Positions 1 through 7,327 are shown, counted from the first letter of the stretch. The stretch is DNA of 18,101 nucleotides from Collinsella sp. (GCA_019414545.1 DXLV01000003.1:41796-59896), one strand, 5' to 3'. Translations and numbers: made by a program. The notes: generated by a model from the sequence alone, not told the origin.

Positions 1-103
1 GTCCTTTCGTTCGATAAAGGATTTGCGAACCGCCGGGGGCTTTCGCGCGGGGTTACCGCGAAAGCCCCCGGCGGTTCGCAAATCCTTTATCGAACGAAAG
101 GAC
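1..103. repeat. Perfect 47-bp inverted repeat at window edge
   Basis: Bases 1-47 are the exact reverse complement of bases 57-103, with a 9-nt spacer (48-56). The right arm ends one base before an ATG at 104 and contains the ribosome binding site (AAAGGA, 97-102) of the following glycosidase gene. The inner part is GC-rich (GCCGGGGGCTTTCGCG) and resembles a terminator stem, but no T-run follows it. A perfect palindrome this long is uncommon in a chromosome and is also a classic fold-back artefact at a contig end. The left arm starts exactly at the first base of the window, so an artefact is a real possibility. Confidence 0.9.
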
Positions 104-109
104 ATGCAG

Positions 110-1423
110 ATGAGTTTGGGAAAGCTGACCGTCAACGGTCGCAAGGACGGCTTTTTGTGCGAGGGCAAACCGTTCTTTTGGTTTGCCGATACGTGCTGGA
201 GCGCATTTACGAGCATTGCCGAGGATGACTGGGACTACTACCTGACCCGCCGTGCCGAGCAGGGCATGAATGTGCTGCAGATCAACACGCTGCCGCAGTG
301 GGACCGCTGCTGCCCCGACCTGGGCATTTGGCCCTATGCCAGCGAGGACGGCGTGCACTTTGATTGGTCCCGTCCCAACCAGGCATATTGGGACCGCGCC
401 GCCGCCATGTGCCGTGCTGCCGTCGAGCACGGCATCCGTCCGGCGCTCGTGCTTATGTGGTGCAACTACGTGCCCGGTACCTGGGGTGCCAAGATCGCCG
501 AGCGTTGCGGCGCCGAGGTTATGCCGCGTGAGGAGGTTCGCGCCCACGTTGCCCGCGTCATCGAGAACTTGGGCGAGTTCGACCCCGTCTACGTGGTGAC
601 GGGCGATACCGACTTTGCCGGCGACGAGGCGATCGCCTATTATGAGGACGCCCTCGACGAGGTCGTCAAGCGCGCGCCCGAGGCACTGCGCACCATGCAT
701 ATCAACCGCGCCAACCGCACCATACCGGCGCAGTATCTGGACCGTCTGGACTTTTACATGTTCCAGCCCGGCCACAACTACGAGGGCCAGCCCGAGGCAT
801 GGTGTCTGCCGCAGGACTTTATCGCCAACTATCCCAAAAAGCCGATGGTCAATTCCGAGCCCTGCTACGAGCAGATGGGTGCGTCGCGCAACGTGTACTG
901 GCGCTTTACCGCGCAGGATTGCCGTGCGAGCGCATGGTCGTCGATTCTTGCCGGCGCCAGCGCCGGCGTGACCTACGGCGCACACGGCGTTTGGAACTGG
1001 CAGACGTCGCGCAGCCAGGGTTCGGTCCTGGGCGAGGGCTTTGACATGCCGTTCCGCTGGCAAGAGTGCCTGCAGTTTGCGGGCGTGTGGGACTTTGGAG
1101 CGATCGAGCATGTACTTGCCGGCATGGGTGCCACGGCTGCCGACGACGCACTCGCCGTGGTTCCGGCACAGGAGCTTCTCGACGACGCGCGCGAGTCCAT
1201 CCGTGTGGCGCGCGTTGGCGAGCGCATCGTCGCCTACCTGCCACGTACCACGGCGCTCAAGTTTAAGCTCGACGGCACGCGCGGCTGGAAGGCGACGGTC
1301 CTCGACATGGAGGACAAGCGCATTGCCAGGCTGCCCGTCCGCGACAACGGTGACGGCACCGTGCGCGTGGCGCAGCATCCCTTTGAGCACGACGCTCTGG
1401 TGATCCTGACACCCGAGCGCTAA
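110..1423 (+). CDS. DUF4038 / GH140-like glycoside hydrolase (apiosidase-like)
   Basis: Predicted cytoplasmic TIM-barrel glycosidase of 437 aa, with no signal peptide. The DUF4038/GH140 features seen are an N-terminal LTVNG...PFFWFADTCW start, a GDTDF motif with acidic D166 and D168 after the fourth barrel region, and NSEPCYE around residues 248-254 (E250 as the probable second catalytic acid). A small beta-rich domain rich in hydrophobics follows from about residue 340, as usual in this family. Known GH140 members remove apiose from plant pectin; the substrate here cannot be read from the sequence. The start at 110 is chosen because AAAGGA at 97-102 is 7 nt upstream; the in-frame ATG at 104 lies too close to it. 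The gene stands alone: nothing upstream is visible and the next gene follows a 374-nt repeat-rich gap. Family fairly sure, substrate unknown. Confidence 0.8.
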   Translation: MSLGKLTVNGRKDGFLCEGKPFFWFADTCWSAFTSIAEDDWDYYLTRRAEQGMNVLQINTLPQWDRCCPDLGIWPYASEDGVHFDWSRPNQAYWDRAAAMCRAAVEHGIRPALVLMWCNYVPGTWGAKIAERCGAEVMPREEVRAHVARVIENLGEFDPVYVVTGDTDFAGDEAIAYYEDALDEVVKRAPEALRTMHINRANRTIPAQYLDRLDFYMFQPGHNYEGQPEAWCLPQDFIANYPKKPMVNSEPCYEQMGASRNVYWRFTAQDCRASAWSSILAGASAGVTYGAHGVWNWQTSRSQGSVLGEGFDMPFRWQECLQFAGVWDFGAIEHVLAGMGATAADDALAVVPAQELLDDARESIRVARVGERIVAYLPRTTALKFKLDGTRGWKATVLDMEDKRIARLPVRDNGDGTVRVAQHPFEHDALVILTPER

Positions 1424-1445
1424 CGGCTCTTCTCCAGCATTTACT

Positions 1446-1472
1446 ACTCATTGGGGACAGACTTAAATGAGT
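1446..1472. repeat. GGGGAC-loop hairpin, copy 1
   Basis: The 7-bp stem ACTCATT/AATGAGT (1446-1452, 1466-1472) encloses a 13-nt loop GGGGACAGACTTA. Other copies with the same loop but different stems lie at 1578, 7505, 7526 and 6298. Directly after it, 1474-1484 reads CCCAATGACTA, the reverse complement of the TAGTCATTGGG sequence seen in the copies near 7501. Confidence 0.75.
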
Positions 1473-1494
1473 GCCCAATGACTACCCGCAGAAT

Positions 1495-1558
1495 GAGAGT
1501 GGATAATCTTCCGTTTTTGGCCTTCATACAGGCTCAAAGTGGGAGATTATCCACTCTC
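1495..1558. repeat. 64-nt palindromic element (GTGGATAATC family), copy 1
   Basis: Arms GAGAGTGGATAATCT (1495-1509) and AGATTATCCACTCTC (1544-1558) are perfectly complementary. Inside are TTTTGGCC and GGCTCAAA, which can form a second short stem with one bulge. The related copy at 8363-8426 has the same length, with GAGCG/CGCTC replacing GAGAG/CTCTC on both arms. A T at 1510 opposite G gives a G-U pair where the other copy has C-G. No coding content. Confidence 0.8.
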
Positions 1559-1577
1559 GTCATTTGATTGGCACTTG

Positions 1578-1606
1578 CACTCATTGGGGACGTACTTAAA
1601 TGAGTG
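1578..1606. repeat. GGGGAC-loop hairpin, copy 2
   Basis: The 8-bp stem CACTCATT/AATGAGTG (1578-1585, 1599-1606) has a 13-nt loop GGGGACGTACTTA. It is followed by a partial copy, GGCAGTTGGGGACACT at 1606-1621, which has no matching arm. Copies 1 and 2 bracket the 64-nt palindrome at 1495-1558. Confidence 0.75.
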
Positions 1607-1631
1607 GCAGTTGGGGACACTTTTTGGCGAG

Positions 1632-1700
1632 CCAGCAGTCCACGGCGTGCCCCCTTCTGGGACATGCGGCTCAAAATCGGTGCACGACGTGGACTGCTGG
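1632..1700. repeat. 69-nt palindrome, probable divergent member of the 64-nt family
   Basis: Arms CCAGCAGTCCACG (1632-1644) and CGTGGACTGCTGG (1688-1700) are a perfect 13-bp match. The interior carries GGCTCAAA at 1668-1675, the same internal word found in the 64-nt palindromes at 1495 and 8363, though the arms are unrelated in sequence. Together with the preceding hairpins this fills most of the 374-nt gap 1424-1797, in which I see no gene. Confidence 0.65.
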
Positions 1701-1754
1701 GGTTAAATTCGCAGCATTTCGAGCCCGGTTTCGATATTGAGACTGGCTCTTTAT

Positions 1755-1792
1755 TACAATGGTTTTACAGCCATTTGAGCGCGGGGGGGGGG
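1755..1792 (+). promoter_or_regulatory. Candidate -10 box and G10 tract before the membrane-LuxR gene
   Basis: TACAAT at 1755-1760 is a good -10 box, but no convincing -35 lies at the normal distance. Transcription from it would start near 1767, after the in-frame ATG at 1759, which favours ATG 1798 as the start. Ten consecutive G residues (1783-1792) sit 5 nt before ATG 1798, where the ribosome binding site should be, and no ordinary AGGAGG is present. Confidence 0.4.
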
Positions 1793-1797
1793 TATTC

Positions 1798-3342
1798 ATG
1801 AGAGGTATGGGAGACGCAGCCGCATACGTGCGTCGGGGCATGAGGGAGATAATATGCCTGGCACTGTTCTATTATACGTTTTTGGCTGGCGAGCGCCTTT
1901 TTGACGTGCGCGTGTCCGAGTTTGTGCTGCCGGACCAGGTTGTTATCTACGAGAGCCTCATTGTCGGTGCGGGCGTGATCGGCTTTTTTGTGCGCCCCAT
2001 TCTGTACTATCGCCGCCCCCGTGCTATCGATATGACGAGTGACATCGCGGGTGTGCTGCTGGCATCGGCGCTGCTGCTGTTGATTATGGCAGCTCAGTTT
2101 GAGATGGTAATTGCCGGCGGTCTGATAGCATGCTGCACGCTGGGCTATTGCGGATCGACCGCCCACGCCAACTTTGCGCGACGCTTTGCGCGGACGCCGT
2201 ATTTGGCGCGCGCGACGGCGCTTTCGTATGCCCTGGGCGTGCTGGTGCAGGTACTCAACCATATGGTGATGCCAGCGGGGGTTCCGCAGCTGCTGGTTTT
2301 TGTTGTCTGCGCAATCGCGCTGGTGGTGCTGCTCCACGACGCTCGTCGTGCCAAGCTGCGCGGTGAATCTGAGCCTGGGCTCGAGTCCGATATCGCCGAG
2401 CTTTCGGTGGATGCGTCGGAGTTTGGCGCCAAGTGGCAAGACGATTCTGAATCAACGGCGGCTTTTCGGCGCGCCGTGGTGCGTCTGACGGTCGCAATCG
2501 CCTGCCTTACCGGTGTGTTTGCCGCCCTCAATGCAGGGCTCACGACCTCGCAAGCCGCAGGGTCCGTTGACTTGGGCGATTGGTCGCGCTTGCTGATGGG
2601 CGTGAGCGCTCTGCTCGCCGGCGCCCTATTTGACCTGCACGATCGTTCGTATATGAACATCACCATGACTTGCACTGCCATGTTGTCCGCGCTTTCGTTC
2701 TTTGTCTTGCTCGTCGACGGCAATGGCGGCAATGCGCTTGCGGCCATTGCGATTTTCTATCTGGGTTCGGGCTTCTTCGTGGTGTTTTTCACGACGAAAT
2801 TTGCTGCCATTTCGGTTTATGCGCACTGGTCGTATCTGTGGCCGTGCATGGGCCGTGTCATCAACAACGTTTGCGCGATGTTCGTGACGGCGCCGGCGGT
2901 GGCGATTGTTTCGAGCCAGAACGTGCTGCTGGCGGTGGGCGCCGGGCTCGTGCTGTTTGTGGGTATTGCGATTTCACTGCTGGGACAGTTTGGGCATAGG
3001 ACCGATGACATTGCGGCGCTGAACGAGCTGGCGTTTGCTGCCGACGACCTTGATGATGGCTCCGTGTCTACCCAAAGCGAGCCCGCTCCCGCGGAGGCAT
3101 CGGAGCTCACGCTCGATGAGCGCCTCGATGCCTTCGCCGCTGCCTTTGAGCTTACGCAGCGCGAGCGCGATATTCTGGAGGCCTTGGTCGCATCGCACGA
3201 GAGTGTTCAAGACATCGCCGCAACGCTCTTCCTTTCGCGCTCCACGCTCTACCGTCATATCGCCTCGATCAACAAAAAGACCGGTGCCTCCTCACGTCTG
3301 GCCCTCATCAACTTTTTCTGGTCCTGGTCACCCAAGGACTAG
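1798..3342 (+). CDS. LuxR-family transcriptional regulator with multi-spanning membrane domain
   Basis: 514 aa. Roughly residues 15-400 are hydrophobic helices separated by short loops, an MFS-like membrane domain. There is a longer charged loop (about residues 185-220) before the second half of the helices. An acidic linker then leads to a C-terminal LuxR/GerE helix-turn-helix (about 450-505) with LTQRERDILEAL, a recognition-helix region LSRSTLYRHI and a following INKKTGAS. Proteins of this shape are numerous in Coriobacteriia and are thought to be membrane-anchored DNA-binding sensors; their ligands are mostly unknown. The start at 1798 is preferred to ATG 1759 because a -10-like TACAAT overlaps 1759. 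It is monocistronic and converges on mgtA. Whether the membrane part transports or only senses cannot be told. The G10 tract at its ribosome binding site is odd. Confidence 0.85.
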   Translation: MRGMGDAAAYVRRGMREIICLALFYYTFLAGERLFDVRVSEFVLPDQVVIYESLIVGAGVIGFFVRPILYYRRPRAIDMTSDIAGVLLASALLLLIMAAQFEMVIAGGLIACCTLGYCGSTAHANFARRFARTPYLARATALSYALGVLVQVLNHMVMPAGVPQLLVFVVCAIALVVLLHDARRAKLRGESEPGLESDIAELSVDASEFGAKWQDDSESTAAFRRAVVRLTVAIACLTGVFAALNAGLTTSQAAGSVDLGDWSRLLMGVSALLAGALFDLHDRSYMNITMTCTAMLSALSFFVLLVDGNGGNALAAIAIFYLGSGFFVVFFTTKFAAISVYAHWSYLWPCMGRVINNVCAMFVTAPAVAIVSSQNVLLAVGAGLVLFVGIAISLLGQFGHRTDDIAALNELAFAADDLDDGSVSTQSEPAPAEASELTLDERLDAFAAAFELTQRERDILEALVASHESVQDIAATLFLSRSTLYRHIASINKKTGASSRLALINFFWSWSPKD

Positions 3343-3365
3343 CTCATTTGGGACGGGGCTTTTTT
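3341..3365 (+). terminator. Possible weak Rho-independent terminator of the luxR-type gene
   Basis: AGCTC (3341-3345, overlapping the stop codon) can pair with GGGCT (3356-3360) with one G-U pair, followed by a run of T to 3365. The stem is only 5 bp, so this is tentative. Confidence 0.35.
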
Positions 3366-3371
3366 AGCTGT

Positions 3372-3415
3372 TTTGGGCCGCCGCGGCCAGCGGGGGCGGG
3401 TCGCGGCGGCCCAAA
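3372..3415. terminator. Strong GC-rich stem-loop between convergent genes
   Basis: TTTGGGCCGCCGCG (3372-3385) and CGCGGCGGCCCAAA (3402-3415) form a perfect 14-bp stem with a 16-nt loop, midway between the convergent luxR-type gene and mgtA. No U-run follows on either strand, so it is not a textbook terminator. Its position suggests a bidirectional transcription block or mRNA 3'-end protection. Confidence 0.6.
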
Positions 3416-3441
3416 CATCCTTGACGAAGGTGCCGGTGAAG

Positions 3442-6210
3442 TTACAGCAGCTCGCCGTGGCGGGCGATGTAGCGGCGCTTGGCCAGCTGGGTGAGCACGA
3501 TATAGGCGGCGACGATGCCGATGAGCAGCGCGAAGAAGCTCGGCGGCAGCGGCATGAGGCCCAGCGCATCGGCGATGGGGCTTGCCGGCAGCCAGGTGAC
3601 GAGCGCCAGACCCAGCACGGTGAGGATGCACAGCGCGGGCGCGGCGTGGTCGCGCGCGCTCGGCAGGCGCGGGGAGCGCAGCATGTGGATCACGAGCGTC
3701 TGTGACCACATGGACTCGACAAACCAGCCACTCTGGAAGATTGCGGCGAAGGTCGTCATGCCCGCGACGTTGCCCGCGGCGGCAAGCTCTGCCCAGCTCG
3801 CGCCCACGGCGGCGGGGCACACTACAAAGAAGAGCGCGGCGAAGGTCACGATGTCAAACAGTGAGCTCACGGGGCCCAGCTCGAGCATAAAGCCCTTGAT
3901 GGACGCGGCGTCCCAAGCACGCGGACGGGCAGTCCAGGCGTCGTCGACGGTGTCCCACGGCAGCGCGATGCACACGATCTCGTAGACCAGCGACAGCAGC
4001 ACCAGCTGCAGAGCGCTCATGGGCAAGAACGGCAAGAACAGACTCGCGACGGTCACGGATAGCACGTTGCCAAAGTTGGAGCTCACCGTGGTCTTGAGGT
4101 ACTTGAGCAGGTTGCCGTAGGTGCGGCGGCCTTCGATGATGCCGCGCTCGAGCACGCCCAGGTCTTTCTGGAGCAAGATGATATCGGCGGATTCCTTGGC
4201 GATGTCGACGGCCGAATCGACCGAGATGCCGCAGTCGCTCGCACGCATGGCGGCGGCGTCGTTGATGCCGTCGCCCATAAAGCCCACGGTGTGGTCGAGT
4301 AGCTCACGCATGACGCGCACCAGACGCGCCTTCTGCAGCGGCGAGAGCTTGGCGAAGAGGTGGGTGTTCTCGGCGCGTTCGGCAAGCTCGGCGTCGTCGA
4401 GCGCATCGATCTCGGAGCCGAGCAAGACGTTGCTCGCGTCGATGCCGATCTGCTCGCAAACGGTGGCGGCGACACGGTCGTTGTCGCCGGTCAGAACCTT
4501 GACCGCCACGCCCTTGGCTTCGAGGGTAGCGACGGCGCCCGCGGCACTTGCTTTGGGCGGATCGAGGAAGGCCAAAAAGCCCATCAGCACCATGTCGCAC
4601 TCGTCAGCGATGCCAAACTCGCCCACGCAGCGCGGATTGGTCTTCTGCGCCACGGCAATCACGCGCAGGCCCTCGGCGTTGAGCCCGGCGACCTGCTTGC
4701 GAATCTGGGCGAGCTTGTCTTCGGTGAGCGGCTGGGCGGCGCCATCGACCTCGATAAAGGAGCAGATCTCGAGCATTTCCTCGGCAGCTCCCTTGGTAAC
4801 CATCTGGGTTTTGCCCTGGGCGTCGGCGACAACGACGCTCAGGCGACGGCGCGAGAAATCGAAGGGCACCTCGTCGATCTTGGTATAGCGGTCGCGCAGG
4901 CTCTGGCCCAGCATGGAGCCGGGTGCTGTGGCCGAGGGCGTCACGTCGGCGCGGTCGATGACGGCCAGGTCGATAAGGTTCTTGAGGCCGGTCTGGAAGA
5001 AGCTGTTCAAAAACGCATGGCGCAGTACGCGCACGTCCTCGTTGCCGTCGGTGTTGAGGTAGCGCTCGAGCACGATGCGGTCTTCGGTGAGGGTGCCGGT
5101 CTTGTCGCAGCACAGGACGTCCATCGCGCCGAGGTTTTGGATCGCCGGCAGTTCCTTGACGATAACCTGGCGACGGGCGAGGTCCTTGGCGCCCTGCGAC
5201 AGGCTCGTGGTCACGATGACGGGAAGCATCTGCGGCGTGATGCCCACGGCCACGCTCGTGGCGAATAGCAGCGCGTCGATGACGTTGCCCTTGGTGGCGG
5301 CGTTGATGGCAAAGACGGCCGGCGCCATAACGAGCATGAGGCGTACGAGCAGCATGGAGACGCTCGAGACGCCGCGGTCAAACGCGCTCTTCTCGCCGTG
5401 CCCGTTGAGCATCTTGGCGATGCCGCCCAGGTAGGTGTCCGAGCCGGTGGCAACGACAAGCGCCATTGCAGTGCCGTTTTGCACGGAGGTGCCGGTAAAG
5501 ACGATGTTCTTGCAGGCGGAGAGTGGCAGCGCGGAGCCGTTGGCACCCTCGACGACCGCGGCGGAAGCGGTCTTCTCGACGGCGTTGCTCTCGCCGGTGA
5601 GTGCGGACTCGATCGCAAACAGATCGCGCGCGGTGATGATACGGGCGTCGGCCGGCACCATATCGCCGGCAGAGAGGCGGATCACATCGCCGGGGACGAG
5701 CTCGTCGAAGGGGATCTCGAGGCGCTCGCCGTCGCGCAGAGCGCAGCAGGTGTTGGAGACCAGGTCCTTGAGGGCCTCGGCCGCATTGCCGCTGCGGGCT
5801 TCCTGGATAAACTTCATGCCGCCCGATACCAGCAGCATGATGCCGATGACGATGACCGTGGAGGGGTCGCGCTGCGGCTCGGGCACGGCGAGCACGTCGA
5901 TATAGAGCGAGACCAGTGCGAGCGCGGCGAGGATGCCGGCGAAGGGATCGATGAATGCGTCGGCGATGCGGCGGGCGAGCGTCTTGGTCGGCGCCTCGAT
6001 GGTGTTGGGGCCGACCGCGCTCAGGCGCTCGGCGGCGTGCTCGGCGGTGAGTCCGCCAGCCGTGGCGTCGAGCAGCACGAGGGCGTCCTCGGCGCTATGG
6101 GTGGCGGCGAATATGGTGTTCTTGGACAGGCCGGCGTGAGCGGCAGGGCGCGCCGTGCGGCGGCGCTTGGAGATAGCTTCGAGTACCGTGGCGGTTTTGA
6201 GCATCAGCAT
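3442..6210 (-). CDS. mgtA: P-type Mg2+-transporting ATPase (MgtA/MgtB type)
   Basis: 922-aa integral membrane P-type (type IIIB) ATPase that imports Mg2+ at the expense of ATP; the length fits the family (about 900 aa). In order: N-terminal cation-ATPase domain, two helices near residues 85-130, actuator domain with TGES (205-208), helices near 285-340 containing TPQMLP (325-330), phosphorylation motif DKTGTLTE with D369, nucleotide-binding KGA (about 473-475), TGDND (574-578), hinge GDGINDAAAM (646-655), then six C-terminal helices. The sequence after the fourth helix (VIVKELPAIQNLGAMDVLC) is typical of MgtA. The canonical Glu of the (P)EMLP motif is Gln here. GGAGG lies 5 nt before ATG 6210. 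Enterobacterial mgtA is induced by low Mg2+ through a leader; here a 207-nt leader would include a small ORF (6351-6422). Confidence 0.93.
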   Translation of the reverse strand: MLMLKTATVLEAISKRRRTARPAAHAGLSKNTIFAATHSAEDALVLLDATAGGLTAEHAAERLSAVGPNTIEAPTKTLARRIADAFIDPFAGILAALALVSLYIDVLAVPEPQRDPSTVIVIGIMLLVSGGMKFIQEARSGNAAEALKDLVSNTCCALRDGERLEIPFDELVPGDVIRLSAGDMVPADARIITARDLFAIESALTGESNAVEKTASAAVVEGANGSALPLSACKNIVFTGTSVQNGTAMALVVATGSDTYLGGIAKMLNGHGEKSAFDRGVSSVSMLLVRLMLVMAPAVFAINAATKGNVIDALLFATSVAVGITPQMLPVIVTTSLSQGAKDLARRQVIVKELPAIQNLGAMDVLCCDKTGTLTEDRIVLERYLNTDGNEDVRVLRHAFLNSFFQTGLKNLIDLAVIDRADVTPSATAPGSMLGQSLRDRYTKIDEVPFDFSRRRLSVVVADAQGKTQMVTKGAAEEMLEICSFIEVDGAAQPLTEDKLAQIRKQVAGLNAEGLRVIAVAQKTNPRCVGEFGIADECDMVLMGFLAFLDPPKASAAGAVATLEAKGVAVKVLTGDNDRVAATVCEQIGIDASNVLLGSEIDALDDAELAERAENTHLFAKLSPLQKARLVRVMRELLDHTVGFMGDGINDAAAMRASDCGISVDSAVDIAKESADIILLQKDLGVLERGIIEGRRTYGNLLKYLKTTVSSNFGNVLSVTVASLFLPFLPMSALQLVLLSLVYEIVCIALPWDTVDDAWTARPRAWDAASIKGFMLELGPVSSLFDIVTFAALFFVVCPAAVGASWAELAAAGNVAGMTTFAAIFQSGWFVESMWSQTLVIHMLRSPRLPSARDHAAPALCILTVLGLALVTWLPASPIADALGLMPLPPSFFALLIGIVAAYIVLTQLAKRRYIARHGELL

Positions 6211-6297
6211 AGGGTCCTCCTTGTTGAAGGGAGTTAGCGTACGTGTCGTATGTGCTTCAAAAAACCTAGATGTCGCTCACGTCATGCTCGCGAGCTA

Positions 6298-6324
6298 CCA
6301 CAAAGGGGACGGGCACCTTTGTGG
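6298..6324. repeat. GGGGAC-loop hairpin with an unrelated stem
   Basis: CCACAAA (6298-6304) and TTTGTGG (6318-6324) pair perfectly around a 13-nt loop GGGGACGGGCACC. The first two loop bases can also pair with the last two, extending the stem to 9 bp. It has the same loop start and loop length as the copies at 1446, 1578, 7505 and 7526. It lies in the 436-nt gap between the divergent mgtA and pyrE, inside the probable mgtA leader. Confidence 0.7.
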
Positions 6325-6350
6325 TGGTTTTGACGGTCGGCTGTTGGCGC

Positions 6351-6422
6351 TTATGCGTGTGCGGAATCCTCGCGGCGTGCCGAGGGCGACATGCAGGTTT
6401 TTCGACTATGACTGCCTTCCAT
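6351..6422 (-). CDS. Possible 23-aa leader peptide upstream of mgtA
   Basis: On the minus strand, AAGGAGG is followed after 6 nt by ATG (6422) and a 23-codon frame ending in TAA at 6351-6353. The translation begins MEGSHSRKTC and ends REDSAHA; there is no similarity I recognise and no membrane segment. The case for it is the near-perfect ribosome binding site and its place 140 nt ahead of mgtA on the same strand. Leader peptides (for example Proline-rich MgtL in Salmonella) are known to control mgtA, but this peptide is not Proline-rich. It could equally be a chance ORF. Confidence 0.35.
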   Translation of the reverse strand: MEGSHSRKTCMSPSARREDSAHA

Positions 6423-6474
6423 GGCACACCTCCTTAAGGCCGGGCGCGATGCGCTTCAGGTATCACGTACCCGT

Positions 6475-6528
6475 TACAATCCGCCCGTATTCTTGATGAG
6501 GGGGTTTGTCGTGTCAACCCCTTTGTTT
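6475..6528 (+). promoter_or_regulatory. Possible pyrE promoter -10 and leader stem-loop
   Basis: TACAAT at 6475-6480 is a candidate -10 without a clear -35. GGGGTT (6501-6506) and AACCCC (6516-6521) form a small perfect stem followed by TTTGTTT, an attenuator-like arrangement about 120 nt before pyrE. No PyrR-binding or other known pyrimidine leader is recognised. Confidence 0.3.
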
Positions 6529-6609
6529 GGAAAACCATTGCCCCTGACAAAGCCTTTACAGAATGCCGAGGCCCCAAAGCGCGCCCGCAACGCGCCCTGC
6601 CTGCGCTAA
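6511..6609 (+). CDS. Possible 32-aa leader ORF ahead of pyrE
   Basis: GTG at 6511 has AGGGGG about 6 nt upstream and opens a 32-codon frame ending with TAA at 6607-6609, 37 nt before pyrE. The start of the frame lies inside the leader stem-loop (6501-6528), so ribosome loading and the hairpin would exclude each other. An ATG at 6496 in the same frame is an alternative start. The product (MSTPLFGKPL...) is unlike anything I know. Low confidence that it is translated. Confidence 0.22.
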   Translation: MSTPLFGKPLPLTKPLQNAEAPKRARNAPCLR

Positions 6610-6646
6610 ACTGGAAGGCACGTACGCGATTACGAGAGGAGCCCGC

Positions 6647-7327
6647 ATGGAGGCTTACAAGCAAGAGTTCATCAAGTTCATGGTTGAGTCCGACGTTCTT
6701 AAATTCGGCAGCTTTACGCTCAAGAGCGGCCGTCAGTCCCCGTTCTTTATGAACGCCGGCGCCTATGTGACGGGCTATCAGCTCAAGAAGCTGGGCGAGT
6801 ATTACGCCCAGGCCATCCACGATAACTTTGGCGACGACTTTGACGTGCTGTTTGGACCGGCCTACAAGGGTATTCCGCTGGCCGTCGTGACCGCAATTGC
6901 CTACCACGAGCTGTACGGCAAGGAGGTCAAGTACTGCTGCGATCGCAAGGAGGCCAAGGACCACGGCGCCGACAAGGGCAACCTGCTGGGCTACGAGCCC
7001 CAGGACGGCGACCGCGTGGTCATGGTCGAGGACGTCACCACCAGCGGTAAGTCCATCGACGAGACCTATCCCAAGGTCAAGGCTGCTGCCGATGTCGAGA
7101 TTAAGGGCCTCATCGTGTCCCTCAACCGCATGGAGGTCGGCAAGGGTGGCGTGACCACCGCGCAGAAGGAGATCGAGGCCAAGTACGGTTTCCCCGTCGC
7201 GAGCATCGTCTCCATGGCCGAGGTCGTCGAGACCCTCTACAACCACGAGATCGACGGCAAAGTCGTCATCGACGACGAGCTCAAGGCCGCTATCGACGCC
7301 TATTACGAGCAGTACGGAGCTCGTTAG
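6647..7327 (+). CDS. pyrE: Orotate phosphoribosyltransferase
   Basis: 226 aa. Converts orotate and PRPP to orotidine 5'-monophosphate in de novo UMP synthesis; cytoplasmic, normally a dimer. The PRPP-binding signature VVMVEDVTTSGKS is at residues 124-136. The N-terminal FGSFTLKSGRQSPFFMNAG (about 20-38) is the usual orotate/PRPP loop region, and FGPAYKGIPLAVVTA (about 69-83) also fits the family. GAGAGGAG ends 6 nt before ATG 6647, which sets the start. No other pyr gene is adjacent. The stop codon TAG overlaps the first two bases of a ~185-nt structured repeat. Confidence 0.95.
   Translation: MEAYKQEFIKFMVESDVLKFGSFTLKSGRQSPFFMNAGAYVTGYQLKKLGEYYAQAIHDNFGDDFDVLFGPAYKGIPLAVVTAIAYHELYGKEVKYCCDRKEAKDHGADKGNLLGYEPQDGDRVVMVEDVTTSGKSIDETYPKVKAAADVEIKGLIVSLNRMEVGKGGVTTAQKEIEAKYGFPVASIVSMAEVVETLYNHEIDGKVVIDDELKAAIDAYYEQYGAR

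Noticed and set aside
53..1390. Long open frame (445 codons) on the minus strand opposite the DUF4038 gene
   Set aside because: It mirrors the GC-rich codon pattern of the real gene, has no recognisable domain or ribosome site, and starts in the palindrome-free antisense of a convincing enzyme.
1446..1700. CRISPR-like array from the repeated GGGGAC units
   Set aside because: Units are palindromes of different stem sequence at irregular distances with no equal-length spacers and no cas genes.
4360..5268. Long plus-strand frames inside mgtA
   Set aside because: Antisense shadows of the P-type ATPase, whose motifs are all intact on the minus strand.
6211..6350. Mg2+-sensing M-box riboswitch in the mgtA leader
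   Set aside because: I could not find the conserved M-box words or its multi-stem layout; the main stem there is the GGGGAC repeat hairpin found elsewhere too.
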